From JAFASC01 sp036265935 (lineage in GTDB: Bacteria > Pseudomonadota > Alphaproteobacteria > Rhizobiales > Beijerinckiaceae): a DNA stretch of 64,000 bases. The stretch covers positions 11,343 to 75,342 of the forward strand of contig DATAOB010000088.1 in NCBI GenBank assembly GCA_036265935.1, given 5' to 3'. Within the stretch, counting starts at the first letter, position 1, and each line of letters opens with the position of its first letter. Positions 17,453 through 26,392 of the stretch are shown here, piece after piece. A program made the translations under genes and the position numbers. Below the pieces are notes generated by a model. The model did not search any database and was not told the origin of the DNA. It saw only the letters and a list, made by a program, of their open reading frames with translations.

Positions 17453-18502
17453 TCAAGCAGCAGCTTCGCGGTGGGGCGCGGCGAGCAGCGTTTGGTAGAG
17501 GCGAACGTAATTCTGCGCCATCGTCGTCGCGGAGAAGCGCTCCTCGAAGACGTCGCGGATTTTTCCGCGCGGCAAGTGCGCGGCGCGCGCGACGCTCTTC
17601 ACCGCTTCCTCGACGTTGGTGACAATGAAGCCGGTAATGCCATCATCGATCACCTCAGGCACCGAGCCGTTGTCCCAGGCAATCACCGGAGCTCCGCAGG
17701 CCATCGCCTCGATCATCACCAGCCCAAACGGCTCCGGCCAGTCGATCGGAAACAGAAGCGCGGCGGCGTTGCCGAGGAACTCGCATTTCTGATCGTCGCC
17801 GATCTCGCCGATATATTCGACGCCGGGCTCCTCCAGCATCGGTTTGATCTTGTCATAGTAATGCTCGTCGAGGACTTCGATCTTGGCGGCGATGCGCAGC
17901 GGCAGGCCCGCCTTGCGGGCAACTTCGATTGCCCGATCGACGCGTTTCTCCGGCGAGATGCGGCCGAGAAAAGCGAGGTAATCCGCTTTGGGCTTCTCGA
18001 TCGCCGAAAAGCGCCCGCTGTCGACACCGTGATGCACGGTCTGCACGAAACGAACGCCGCCAAGGGGGCGGCGCTGCGCATCGGAAATCGAGACGAGCGG
18101 ATATTGCGGCCAGCGCCGATATGCCTCCGGCAGGTCCTTGAGGTCGAGCCGGCCGTGTAGCGTCGTCACCGTACGCGAGGCGACGTCTTCAAAAAAAGGA
18201 AAATGGATCAGGTCGGTGTGGAAGTGGATGAGGTCGAACGAGTCCTTCCGTTTGTGGACTTCGCGCATCATCGAGAGATGCGCGGCGAGATCGGATTTGA
18301 GGCGCGCCGGATCGAGCCGAATCGCCTGATCGCGGACGGCCACAAGTTCCGCGCGGGTTTTGGCATCGGCGCTGGAAAACAGGGTCACCTGGTGGCCAAG
18401 CTCGACCAAAGCTTCGGTGAGGAAGGAGACGATGCGCTCGGTGCCACCATAGAGCTTGGGAGGAACCGCCTCGTACAGAGGCGCAACCTGCGCGATCTTC
18501 AT
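17453..18502 (-). CDS. Family 4 glycosyltransferase (GT-B)
   Basis: A 349-residue GT4 enzyme. The N-terminus MKIAQVAPLYEAVPPKLYGG and IVSFLTEALVELGHQVTLF form the acceptor domain; YLAFLGRISPEKRVDRAIEV and the donor-binding FPIDWPEPFGLVMIEAMACG (E-x7-E) form the second domain. The ATG at 18502 is preceded by CCAGGAGAG; the longer frame adds 70 unrelated residues. It starts the operon with the debranching enzyme. A near-match to an EcfG promoter on the minus strand (CGAAC-N16-CGTT, 18551-18575) sits about 50 bases upstream. Confidence 0.85.
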   Translation of the reverse strand: MKIAQVAPLYEAVPPKLYGGTERIVSFLTEALVELGHQVTLFSSADAKTRAELVAVRDQAIRLDPARLKSDLAAHLSMMREVHKRKDSFDLIHFHTDLIHFPFFEDVASRTVTTLHGRLDLKDLPEAYRRWPQYPLVSISDAQRRPLGGVRFVQTVHHGVDSGRFSAIEKPKADYLAFLGRISPEKRVDRAIEVARKAGLPLRIAAKIEVLDEHYYDKIKPMLEEPGVEYIGEIGDDQKCEFLGNAAALLFPIDWPEPFGLVMIEAMACGAPVIAWDNGSVPEVIDDGITGFIVTNVEEAVKSVARAAHLPRGKIRDVFEERFSATTMAQNYVRLYQTLLAAPHREAAA

Positions 18503-18635
18503 CTTCTCTCCTGGCCGGAGCAGCCCGGCCGCACCGCCAAGCGTGCCTATAACGATGAAGAGGCTTGCTGGTTCGGTCAATGAGTTGCTGCACCGCAGCA
18601 CCGCCTGTCGGCGCGGGCGGCTTGAGCGGCGCCGC

Positions 18636-18660
18636 GGAACTGCGCCCCTCCCGCCACGTT
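18636..18660 (+). promoter_or_regulatory. EcfG-type promoter upstream of ku
   Basis: GGAAC at 18636-18640, 16 bases, then CGTT at 18657-18660: an exact match to GGAAC-N16-cGTT. The expected start, about 18667, gives a 40-base leader to ku. In Sinorhizobium a ku/ligD pair is under the homologous sigma factor RpoE2, which fits. Confidence 0.6.
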
Positions 18661-18705
18661 GAGTCGCAAAGTCGAGTTCAGCGTTCCGTGTCAAAGGGAT
18701 GGGCG

Positions 18706-19608
18706 ATGGCACCGAGACCGAATTGGAAGGGCTACCTCAAACTGGCGCTGGTCTCCTGCCCGGTCGCGATGTTCTCCGCGACGAGCTCGAGCGAGCGCAT
18801 CTCGTTCCATATGATGAACCGCAACACCGGCCATCGCCTGAAGCAGCAATATATCGACGCCGAGACCGGCGACCTCGTCGACTCCGCCGACCGCGTGAAG
18901 GGTTACGAAGTCGCGCGCAACGATTACGTCTTGATCGAGCCCGAGGAACTGAAAGACGTACAGCTCGAGAGCACGCATACGATCGAGATCGAGCATTTCG
19001 TTCCGCGCTCCGAAATCGATCCAGTCTATCACGATTCGAGCTATTACATCGTGCCGGATGACGAGGTCGGCGCCGAGGCATTCGCTGTCATCCGCGAGGC
19101 GATGCGCAAGCGCGACATGGTCGGCCTCGGCCGCGTCGTGTTGTACGGCCGCGAGCGCATCATTATGCTCGAGCCGCGCGGCAAGGGACTGGCCGGCACC
19201 ACGCTGCATTACAACTACGAAGTTCGCGACGACAAAGCCTATTTCGAGGACATCACCAAGGAGACAGTCGCGAAAGACATGCTCGACCTTGCCTCGCATA
19301 TTATCGACACCAAGGTCGGGCATTTCGATCCAAGCGAGTTCAAAGACCGCTATCAGGATGCCGTCGTCGACCTGATCCGCGCCAAACGTGCCGGCAAACC
19401 GCTGCCGACGCCGGCCGCGCCGAAACCGAGCAACGTCGTCAACCTGATGGACGCGCTGAAACGCAGTCTCGAAGCCGAGAAGGGCGGCAAAGGCAAATCG
19501 AGCGCGCGCAAATCTGCTTCGAAAGCGACATCCCATGCGCGGCCGGCGGCACGGCGCACGGCGCACAGCCGTGCCTCGGCGAAGTCGCACGCACGCAAAG
19601 CGGGCTAG
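18706..19608 (+). CDS. ku: Non-homologous end-joining protein Ku
   Basis: Bacterial Ku binds double-strand DNA ends as a homodimer and recruits LigD. The 300-residue protein starts MAPRPNWKGYLKLALVSCPV and has ISFHMMNRNTGHRLKQQYID, GRVVLYGRERIIMLEPRGKG and the ring-forming core, then a lysine/alanine/serine-rich tail from about 255 typical of rhizobial Ku extensions that bind DNA. The ATG at 18706 matches the family start. ligD follows with 3 bases between. Confidence 0.95.
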   Translation: MAPRPNWKGYLKLALVSCPVAMFSATSSSERISFHMMNRNTGHRLKQQYIDAETGDLVDSADRVKGYEVARNDYVLIEPEELKDVQLESTHTIEIEHFVPRSEIDPVYHDSSYYIVPDDEVGAEAFAVIREAMRKRDMVGLGRVVLYGRERIIMLEPRGKGLAGTTLHYNYEVRDDKAYFEDITKETVAKDMLDLASHIIDTKVGHFDPSEFKDRYQDAVVDLIRAKRAGKPLPTPAAPKPSNVVNLMDALKRSLEAEKGGKGKSSARKSASKATSHARPAARRTAHSRASAKSHARKAG

Positions 19609-19611
19609 CAC

Positions 19612-22314
19612 TTGCCGGCACGTAGTTCGGCCAAAGGCCTCGCCACCTATAACGAGAAGCGCAATTTCGGCATCACGTCGGAGCCGCGCGGCCGGAAGGC
19701 AAAAGCCGGCGGCAATTCCTTCGTCGTGCAAAAACACGCGGCGACGCGGCTGCATTACGATTTCCGCCTCGAGCTTGACGGCGTGCTGAAAAGCTGGGCG
19801 ATTACGCGCGGCCCGAGCCTAGTGCCTGGCGAGAAGCGCCTCGCCGTGCAGACCGAAGACCATCCGCTCGATTACGGCGATTTCGAAGGCAATATCCCGA
19901 AAGGCCAATATGGCGGCGGCGCGGTGCTCGTCTGGGATCGCGGCACATGGACGTCCGAAGGCGACCCGCACAAAGGGCTCGCCAAGGGTCATCTCGATTT
20001 CACGCTCGACGGCAGGAAGCTCGGAGGCCGTTGGCACCTCGTGCGACTAAAACCGCGGCCGCGCGAGAAGAACGACAATTGGCTGCTCATCAAGTCCGAC
20101 GATGAAGCCGCGCGTCAAGCCGGCGATCCCGACATTTTGCAGGAGAAGCCGAAATCGGCGAAGACCGGCCGCACGATCGAAGAGGTCGCGGCGGATGCGG
20201 GCAGCGATATATGGCAATCGAAGCGCGCGGAATCCGACACCGCCAAGAAAAGGAAAGCATTATCGCCGCGCGAGCGTGCGAAAATGCCGCTGGAAGCGCC
20301 CGTGAAAGCGCCGGCTGCAGAGGCCGTACCTGCCGCGGCAGAGAAAAAAGCACCCGTAAAGAAAGGCAAAGCCGCTCCGCTTAAAAAAAAAGCGCAGCCG
20401 CTCGATCTAAAGCTCCCAAAAGACGCACGCAAAAGTAAGCTGCCGGGCTTCATCGAACCTTATCTTGCATCGCTCTCAGAGCGTCCGCCGAGCGGCGCCG
20501 GTTGGTTGCACGAGATAAAATTCGACGGCTACCGCTTGCAGGCGGAGATCGATAGCGGACGGGTAACGCTGCGCACGCGCCGCGGTTTGGATTGGACGGG
20601 AAAATTCCGTGGCATCGGCAATGAGCTCGCAACATTGCCGGTCGAAACCGCGCTGATCGATGGCGAAGCGCTTGTCGAAGACGCCGCTGGCATCTCCGAT
20701 TTTTCGGGTTTGCAGAATGCCCTCAGCGAAGGCCACGAAGAGAAGATCGTCTTCTACGCCTTCGATCTTCTCTACATCGACGGCTACGATTTGCGCGGCG
20801 TCCCTTTAAGAGAACGCAAGCGCGTTCTTGCCAACTTGCTTGCGACGCAAGGCGACAGCGCCCGCATCCGCTATAGCAACGACTTCGACGTCGGCGGCGA
20901 CCGTCTGTTGGAGCATGTCTGCCGGCTCGGCGCCGAGGGCATCGTGTCGAAGCGCGCCGACGAGCCCTATCGCAGCGGGCGCGCCAAGGGCTGGCTCAAA
21001 GCCAAATGCGCCGACCGCCAGGAATTCGTCATTGCCGGCTATGTGCCCTCGACGACGTCGCCGAAAGCGATCGGCTCGCTGATCGCCGCCTATCACGACG
21101 ACAAAGGCCGGCTCATGCATGCGGGCCGTGTCGGTACCGGCTATTCGATGAAGCTCGCGCAGCAGCTTTTCAAGCTGCTCGATCCGAGCCGCGTGCAAAA
21201 GCCCCCCTTTCCCGATCCGCTGCCGGCCGAGGCGCGGCGCGATGCGCGGTTCGTCGAGCCGAAACATGTGATGGAAGTGGCGTTTCGCGGCTGGACCGCC
21301 GGCGGGCAGATTCGTCAAGCGGCGTTCAAAGGCTTGCGAGAGGACAAGCCGCCGCAGGAGGTCATGCGCGAGAGCACCGGGCGTGTCAGCGATCCGCAGC
21401 CAAGTAAGGCCATACCGGCGATCCACCTCACCCATGCCGATCGCGTTCTGTGGCCGGAAGCGGGCATCACCAAGCAGGGCCTCGCCGATTATTACGTCAG
21501 CGTTTGGGACTGGATCGAGCCGCATATCGTCAAGCGGCCTCTAAGCTTGGTGCGCTGTCCGACCGGCATTTCCGAGGGCTGCTTCTTCCAGAAGCACGAA
21601 TGGAAGGGCATGGACCGCGCGATCGATCTCATTCGTGATCCGAAGGACGGCGAGAAACTTGTCAGCGTGTCCAATCTCCAGGGGCTGCTCGCGCTGGTGC
21701 AGGCAAGCGCACTTGAAATCCATCCCTGGGGCTCGACGGGAGACGATCTCGAACATCCCGATCGCCTGATCTTCGATCTCGATCCCGGCGAGGGTGTCGC
21801 CTTCGCCGACATGATTGCCGGCGCCAACGAGATCCGCGGCCGCCTCGCGGCGATGAAGCTCGAAAGTTTCGTGAAGACGTCCGGCGGCAAAGGCCTGCAC
21901 GTCGTCGTGCCGCTCACGCCCTCCGCCGGTTGGGAGGAAGCGAAGGAGTTTTGCCGTATCGTTGCGGAAAACATGGAGCGCGATTCGCCGCGTCTTTACA
22001 CGTCGACGGTGACGAAGCGGGAGCGCAAAGGCAAAATCTACGTCGACTATCTGCGCAACGGCCGCGGGGCGACTGCGATCGCACCTTATTCGTCGCGTGC
22101 CCGTGCCGAAGCGGGCGTGGGAACGCCGCTCGCCTGGGAGGAGTTGCCGAGTCTCACGGCTGCCAACCTCTACACGCTGGACAATATCGAGAACCGGATG
22201 GCGCGGCTTGGCGCCGATCCGTGGGCCGAGATCGGCAAAATCAAGCAGACGCTGCCGAAAGCGAAAGCTGTTGCGCCGCGCGCGGGGGCGCCACGCAAGC
22301 GCGTGCCGGCTTGA
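19612..22314 (+). CDS. ligD: DNA ligase D (phosphoesterase-ligase-polymerase)
   Basis: A 900-residue multifunctional NHEJ enzyme. The N-terminal 3'-phosphoesterase domain (about 1-190) has NSFVVQKHAATRLHYDFRLE and GDFEGNIPKGQYGGG. A basic lysine/alanine linker follows (about 215-270). The ATP-dependent ligase domain has catalytic Lys303 in HEIKFDGYRLQ and EGIVSKRADEPYRSG; the polymerase/primase domain (about 620-890) has DRLIFDLDPGEG and KTSGGKGLHVVVPL. The start is TTG at 19612, three bases after the ku stop. Domain order PE-LIG-POL is the one common in Rhizobiales and Pseudomonas rather than the mycobacterial order. Confidence 0.95.
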   Translation: MPARSSAKGLATYNEKRNFGITSEPRGRKAKAGGNSFVVQKHAATRLHYDFRLELDGVLKSWAITRGPSLVPGEKRLAVQTEDHPLDYGDFEGNIPKGQYGGGAVLVWDRGTWTSEGDPHKGLAKGHLDFTLDGRKLGGRWHLVRLKPRPREKNDNWLLIKSDDEAARQAGDPDILQEKPKSAKTGRTIEEVAADAGSDIWQSKRAESDTAKKRKALSPRERAKMPLEAPVKAPAAEAVPAAAEKKAPVKKGKAAPLKKKAQPLDLKLPKDARKSKLPGFIEPYLASLSERPPSGAGWLHEIKFDGYRLQAEIDSGRVTLRTRRGLDWTGKFRGIGNELATLPVETALIDGEALVEDAAGISDFSGLQNALSEGHEEKIVFYAFDLLYIDGYDLRGVPLRERKRVLANLLATQGDSARIRYSNDFDVGGDRLLEHVCRLGAEGIVSKRADEPYRSGRAKGWLKAKCADRQEFVIAGYVPSTTSPKAIGSLIAAYHDDKGRLMHAGRVGTGYSMKLAQQLFKLLDPSRVQKPPFPDPLPAEARRDARFVEPKHVMEVAFRGWTAGGQIRQAAFKGLREDKPPQEVMRESTGRVSDPQPSKAIPAIHLTHADRVLWPEAGITKQGLADYYVSVWDWIEPHIVKRPLSLVRCPTGISEGCFFQKHEWKGMDRAIDLIRDPKDGEKLVSVSNLQGLLALVQASALEIHPWGSTGDDLEHPDRLIFDLDPGEGVAFADMIAGANEIRGRLAAMKLESFVKTSGGKGLHVVVPLTPSAGWEEAKEFCRIVAENMERDSPRLYTSTVTKRERKGKIYVDYLRNGRGATAIAPYSSRARAEAGVGTPLAWEELPSLTAANLYTLDNIENRMARLGADPWAEIGKIKQTLPKAKAVAPRAGAPRKRVPA

Positions 22315-22367
22315 CGAAGGCGCCGCCGCCGCCACACTTCAACGAGAACGCACGGGGGCGTGTGCGG

Positions 22368-23765
22368 ATGGAAGTGTCGGAAAAATCACACGACGTTGTC
22401 GTCATCGGCGGCGGTAATGCGGCGCTTTGCGCAGCGATCAGCGCACGCCGCGCCGGCGCATCCGTGCTCGTGCTCGAAGGCGCGCCGAAATTTTATCGCG
22501 GCGGCAATACGCGCCACACCCGCAACATGCGCTGCGCCCACGATTCCGCCACCGAGACGCTGAGCGGACCCTACAGCGAAGACGAATTTTTCGACGATCT
22601 GATGCGCGTCACGCAGGGGCACACGGACGAAGACCTCGCGCGCTTCATGATCAGCCAGTCGAAGGAAATCCTGAACTGGATTCCCGAGCAGGGCGTGCGC
22701 TTCCAGCCCTCGCTCGGTGGCACGCTGAGCTTGGGGCGCACGAATTCATTCTTCCTCGGCGGCGGGCGTTCGATGCTGAACGCGCTTTATCTCACGGCTG
22801 AAAAACTCGGCGTCGACATCCGCTATGACGCAGAGGTGACCGATCTCGACATTGAAGATGGCATGTTTCTCTCCGCCACGGTGAAGAACCGCGCCGGGCC
22901 TGAATTTATCCGCGCGCGAACGCTCGTCGCCGCGGCGGGAGGCTTTGAAGCCAATATCGAATGGCTGAAGGAATATTGGGGCCCGCCGGCCGAGAATTTC
23001 CTGATCCGGGGTACGCCGTACAATCGCGGCACAGTCTTGAAAATGCTGATCGAAAGAGGCGTGCAGGAGATTGGCGATCCGACGCAATGCCATGCGGTGG
23101 CGATCGACGCGCGCGCGCCGAAATTCGATGGCGGCATCATCACGCGGCTCGATTGCGTCGTCTTCGGTATCGTCGTCAACAGGAATTGCGAGCGTTTCTA
23201 CGACGAGGGCGAGGACATCTGGCCGAAGCGCTACGCGATCTGGGGAAGGCTCGTCGCGGCGCAACCCGATCAGATCGCCTACATCGTCTTCGATGCATCT
23301 TCGCTCAAACTGTTCATGCCGTCCTGCTTCCCGCCGATCGAGGCGCAAAGCATCGGGGAGCTTGCCGGCAAGCTCGAACTCAATGCCGATGCGCTGGAGA
23401 AAACCATCGCAACGTTCAACGCCGCGGTGCGTCACGGCACGTTCGACGACAAGATTTTGGACGATTGCCGCACCGAAGGCATTTCGCCGCCGAAATCGCA
23501 TTGGGCGCGGCGCATCGAGACGCCGCCTTTCTACGCCTATCCCGTGCGGCCGGGCATCACCTTCACTTATCTCGGGACCGGCGTGAACCGCGACGCGCGC
23601 ATGCTGATGAAGGACGGCAAGCCCGCGGGGAACATGTTTGCGGCGGGCGAGATCATGGCGGGCAATGTGCTCGGGCGAGGATATGCCGCGGGTATCGGCA
23701 TGACGATTGGCAGCGTATTCGGCCGCATCGCGGGGCGGGAGGCGGCGAAGAATGCCCGCAACTGA
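22368..23765 (+). CDS. tcuA: FAD-dependent tricarballylate dehydrogenase TcuA
   Basis: Oxidises tricarballylate to cis-aconitate. The 465-residue flavoprotein has the FAD dinucleotide motif VVVIGGGNAALCAAISARRA at residues 9-28, then GGNTRHTRNMRCAHD and the C-terminal GEIMAGNVLGRGYAAGIGM typical of the fumarate reductase/succinate dehydrogenase flavoprotein superfamily. Length equals TcuA of Salmonella. It begins 53 bases after ligD and overlaps tcuB by 14 bases, giving a tcuABC operon. Confidence 0.9.
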   Translation: MEVSEKSHDVVVIGGGNAALCAAISARRAGASVLVLEGAPKFYRGGNTRHTRNMRCAHDSATETLSGPYSEDEFFDDLMRVTQGHTDEDLARFMISQSKEILNWIPEQGVRFQPSLGGTLSLGRTNSFFLGGGRSMLNALYLTAEKLGVDIRYDAEVTDLDIEDGMFLSATVKNRAGPEFIRARTLVAAAGGFEANIEWLKEYWGPPAENFLIRGTPYNRGTVLKMLIERGVQEIGDPTQCHAVAIDARAPKFDGGIITRLDCVVFGIVVNRNCERFYDEGEDIWPKRYAIWGRLVAAQPDQIAYIVFDASSLKLFMPSCFPPIEAQSIGELAGKLELNADALEKTIATFNAAVRHGTFDDKILDDCRTEGISPPKSHWARRIETPPFYAYPVRPGITFTYLGTGVNRDARMLMKDGKPAGNMFAAGEIMAGNVLGRGYAAGIGMTIGSVFGRIAGREAAKNARN

Positions 23766-24945
23766 GAGCGCGCACGTTACAATGCCGCACGCGAGTGCGA
23801 CACTCGCGGAAGCCGATCGGCTGATGACGCTGTGCAATTCCTGCCGCTATTGCGAGGGATTGTGCGCGGTCTTTCCGGCGATGGAGATGCGCCGCGCCTT
23901 CCCCGACGGCGATCTCAATTATTTCGCCAATCTCTGCCACGGCTGCGGCGCCTGCTATTTCGATTGCCAGTTCGCGCCGCCGCATGAATTCAACGTCAAT
24001 GTGCCGCGCGTGCTGGCGAAAGCACGCGCCGATTCCTATGCCGCGTACACCTGGCCGCGGGCGCTTGCGCCGATGTTTGCCAGGAACGGGCTGGCGATCA
24101 GCCTCGTTGCCGCGCTCTGCGTCGCGGCTTTCATTCTCGGTTTTGTCGGGGTGCAGGACCGCTCGGTGCTCTTCGGTGTTAACACCGGTCCCGGCGCCTT
24201 CTTCAAGCTGATGCCGCACGGCACGATGGTCATCCTGTTCGGCGCTGCCTTTATCTACGCGCTCGTCGCGATGGCGATGGAGATGCTGATTTTCTGGCGT
24301 GACATCGGCGAGCCGAGGCAGACCTTGACGCGCTCCGGCCCGCTTTTAGATGCGGTGCGCGACACCTTCCGGCTGCGCTATCTCGAAGGCGGCAAGATGG
24401 GCTGCTTCAACGAGGATGAGCGCCCGACCGACCGCCGACGCATCTACCATCACCTCACCTTCTATGGCTTTCTCCTCTGCTTCGCCGCGACCTGCGTCGC
24501 CAGCGTCTATCATTACTTTGGGAGCGAGGCGCCTTACGCCTGGTACGAGCCGCCGGTGATGCTTGGCACGATCGGTGGCATCGGCCTTCTTATCGGCCCG
24601 GCCGGGCTCCTCGCCGCGAAATTTTACCGCGATCCCGACATGCTCGATAAGCCGCGGCGCGGCATGGACATCGCCTTTATCGCCATGCTGTTCTTGACCA
24701 GCCTCACCGGACTGGCGCTGCTCGTCTTGCGGAGCGGGCCCGCGATGGGCATTCTGCTTGCCATCCATCTCGGCTTCGTATTCGCGTTCCTTATCACCAT
24801 GCCCTATGGTAAGTTCGTTCACGGACTTTACCGCTTTGCCGCGCTGATCCGTTACGCCAAGGAGAGCCGGGCGCGGCACAATCCAGACGTACCCGTTGTT
24901 GCCGCATCCGCGGCGGTCACCGGTCAGGGCGGGTCGCGTCCATAG
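23752..24945 (+). CDS. tcuB: Tricarballylate utilisation Fe-S membrane protein TcuB
   Basis: Reoxidises reduced TcuA flavin and passes electrons to the quinone pool. Two N-terminal 4Fe-4S motifs are visible: TLCNSCRYCEGLCAVFP and NLCHGCGACYFDCQFAPPHE, followed by about six membrane helices with histidines likely to bind haem (YHHLTFYGFLLCF, SVYHYFG). 397 residues, full length. The ATG at 23752 has GGGAGG upstream and lies within the tcuA end. Confidence 0.9.
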   Translation: MPATESAHVTMPHASATLAEADRLMTLCNSCRYCEGLCAVFPAMEMRRAFPDGDLNYFANLCHGCGACYFDCQFAPPHEFNVNVPRVLAKARADSYAAYTWPRALAPMFARNGLAISLVAALCVAAFILGFVGVQDRSVLFGVNTGPGAFFKLMPHGTMVILFGAAFIYALVAMAMEMLIFWRDIGEPRQTLTRSGPLLDAVRDTFRLRYLEGGKMGCFNEDERPTDRRRIYHHLTFYGFLLCFAATCVASVYHYFGSEAPYAWYEPPVMLGTIGGIGLLIGPAGLLAAKFYRDPDMLDKPRRGMDIAFIAMLFLTSLTGLALLVLRSGPAMGILLAIHLGFVFAFLITMPYGKFVHGLYRFAALIRYAKESRARHNPDVPVVAASAAVTGQGGSRP

Positions 24946-24965
24946 AAAGATTCGGGGAGGAAGAA

Positions 24966-26270
24966 ATGCTGACACCGGAACAGCGCAGGGAAAAGATCAA
25001 GGACGTGCTCCGCGTCGCCAGCGGCAATTTCCTCGAGCAATACGATTTCTTCGTCTTCGCTTATTACGCGCGCTACATCGCGACGACCTTCTTCCCCTCG
25101 AGCGATCCTTTTGCCTCGCTGATGGCGACGTTTGCGACCTTCGCCGCCGGCTTCCTGATGCGACCACTCGGCGCGTTCTTCCTCGGCGCCTTCATCGACA
25201 AACATGGCCGCCGCATCGGCCTGATCGTTACGTTGAGCATCATGGCGATCGGTACGATCACGATCGCACTGACCCCCGGCTATGCGACGCTCGGCGTCGT
25301 GGCACCGTTCGTGGTCGTGGTCGGCCGGCTGTTGCAGGGCTTCTCCGCCGGCGTCGAGCTCGGCGGCGTCTCGATCTATCTCGCCGAAATCGCCACGCCC
25401 GGCAACAAAGGCTTCTATTGTTCCTGGCAATCGGCGAGCCAGCAGGTAGCGGTGATCCTCGCATCGCTGCTCGGCTTTATTTTGAGCCTGGCTTTGCCGC
25501 CGGAAAGCATGCTCGCCTTTGGCTGGCGCATTCCCTTCATCATCGGCTGCCTGATCATCCCGCTGATCATGTTCTTCCGCACCTCACTCAAGGAGACGGA
25601 AGTCTTCGCTAGCCAGAAAACGCATCCGACCGGGCCTGAAATCTTCCGGCTCGTGCGCGACAATTGGTACATCATCCTGCTCGGCGCGATGATGTCGACC
25701 TTGACGACGACGTGCTTCTATTTGAGCACTGCCTACACGCCAACTTACGGCAAGGAGGTGCTGCATCTCGCCGAACGCGATGCGTTGCTTGTCGCGATCT
25801 GCGTCGGCGCGTCGAATTTCTGCTGGCTGCCGATCGGTGGCGCTCTTTCGGACAGGGTAGGGCGACGGCCGGTACTGCTGACCTTGTCCGTGCTTGCCAT
25901 TCTGACGCCATACCTTGCGCTGATGTGGCTCGTCTCGGCGCCGTCTTTCCCGCGACTACTGATCGTGGAACTGTATTTCTCGTTCATCTTCGGTGTCTAC
26001 AACGGCGCGATGATCCCGCTGCTCACCGAGATCATGCCGTTCAAAGTACGCACAACCGGCTTCTCCATCGCCTTCGCGCTGGCGACGGCGATTTTCGGCG
26101 GCATGACGCCGGCAGTGGCCACTTACTTGGTGCATGCGACGGGCGATCGCGCCAGCCCGGCTTTGTGGCTATCGCTTTCGGCACTGCTCGCGCTCATCGC
26201 AGTGCTGCTCCTACGCAAGTACGACCCGGCCTATGCCAAGGAGCGCGGCGACCTCGCGTATGCGGGGTAG
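24966..26270 (+). CDS. tcuC: MFS tricarballylate/citrate-proton symporter TcuC
   Basis: A 434-residue major facilitator of the metabolite:H+ symporter family, with 12 predicted helices. NFLEQYDFFVFAYYARYIA, FIDKHGRRIGLIVTLS and LLQGFSAGVELGGVSIYLAE are typical of citrate/tricarballylate carriers. It imports the substrate for TcuA/TcuB. It starts 20 bases after tcuB with GGGGAGGAAG as ribosome site. The LysR-type regulator tcuR, next to the operon in Salmonella, is absent here. Confidence 0.85.
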   Translation: MLTPEQRREKIKDVLRVASGNFLEQYDFFVFAYYARYIATTFFPSSDPFASLMATFATFAAGFLMRPLGAFFLGAFIDKHGRRIGLIVTLSIMAIGTITIALTPGYATLGVVAPFVVVVGRLLQGFSAGVELGGVSIYLAEIATPGNKGFYCSWQSASQQVAVILASLLGFILSLALPPESMLAFGWRIPFIIGCLIIPLIMFFRTSLKETEVFASQKTHPTGPEIFRLVRDNWYIILLGAMMSTLTTTCFYLSTAYTPTYGKEVLHLAERDALLVAICVGASNFCWLPIGGALSDRVGRRPVLLTLSVLAILTPYLALMWLVSAPSFPRLLIVELYFSFIFGVYNGAMIPLLTEIMPFKVRTTGFSIAFALATAIFGGMTPAVATYLVHATGDRASPALWLSLSALLALIAVLLLRKYDPAYAKERGDLAYAG

Positions 26271-26392
26271 GTGCCAGCCAACCTGGAACGCTGACGCGCC
26301 GCAGGGGCGACACAGCGGCGCGTTCCTTGCTGAGTCGATAAGGAGGCCGGCGATCGCGACGGCGAAAGACCTTGCGCGGCTCAGGAGAAATC

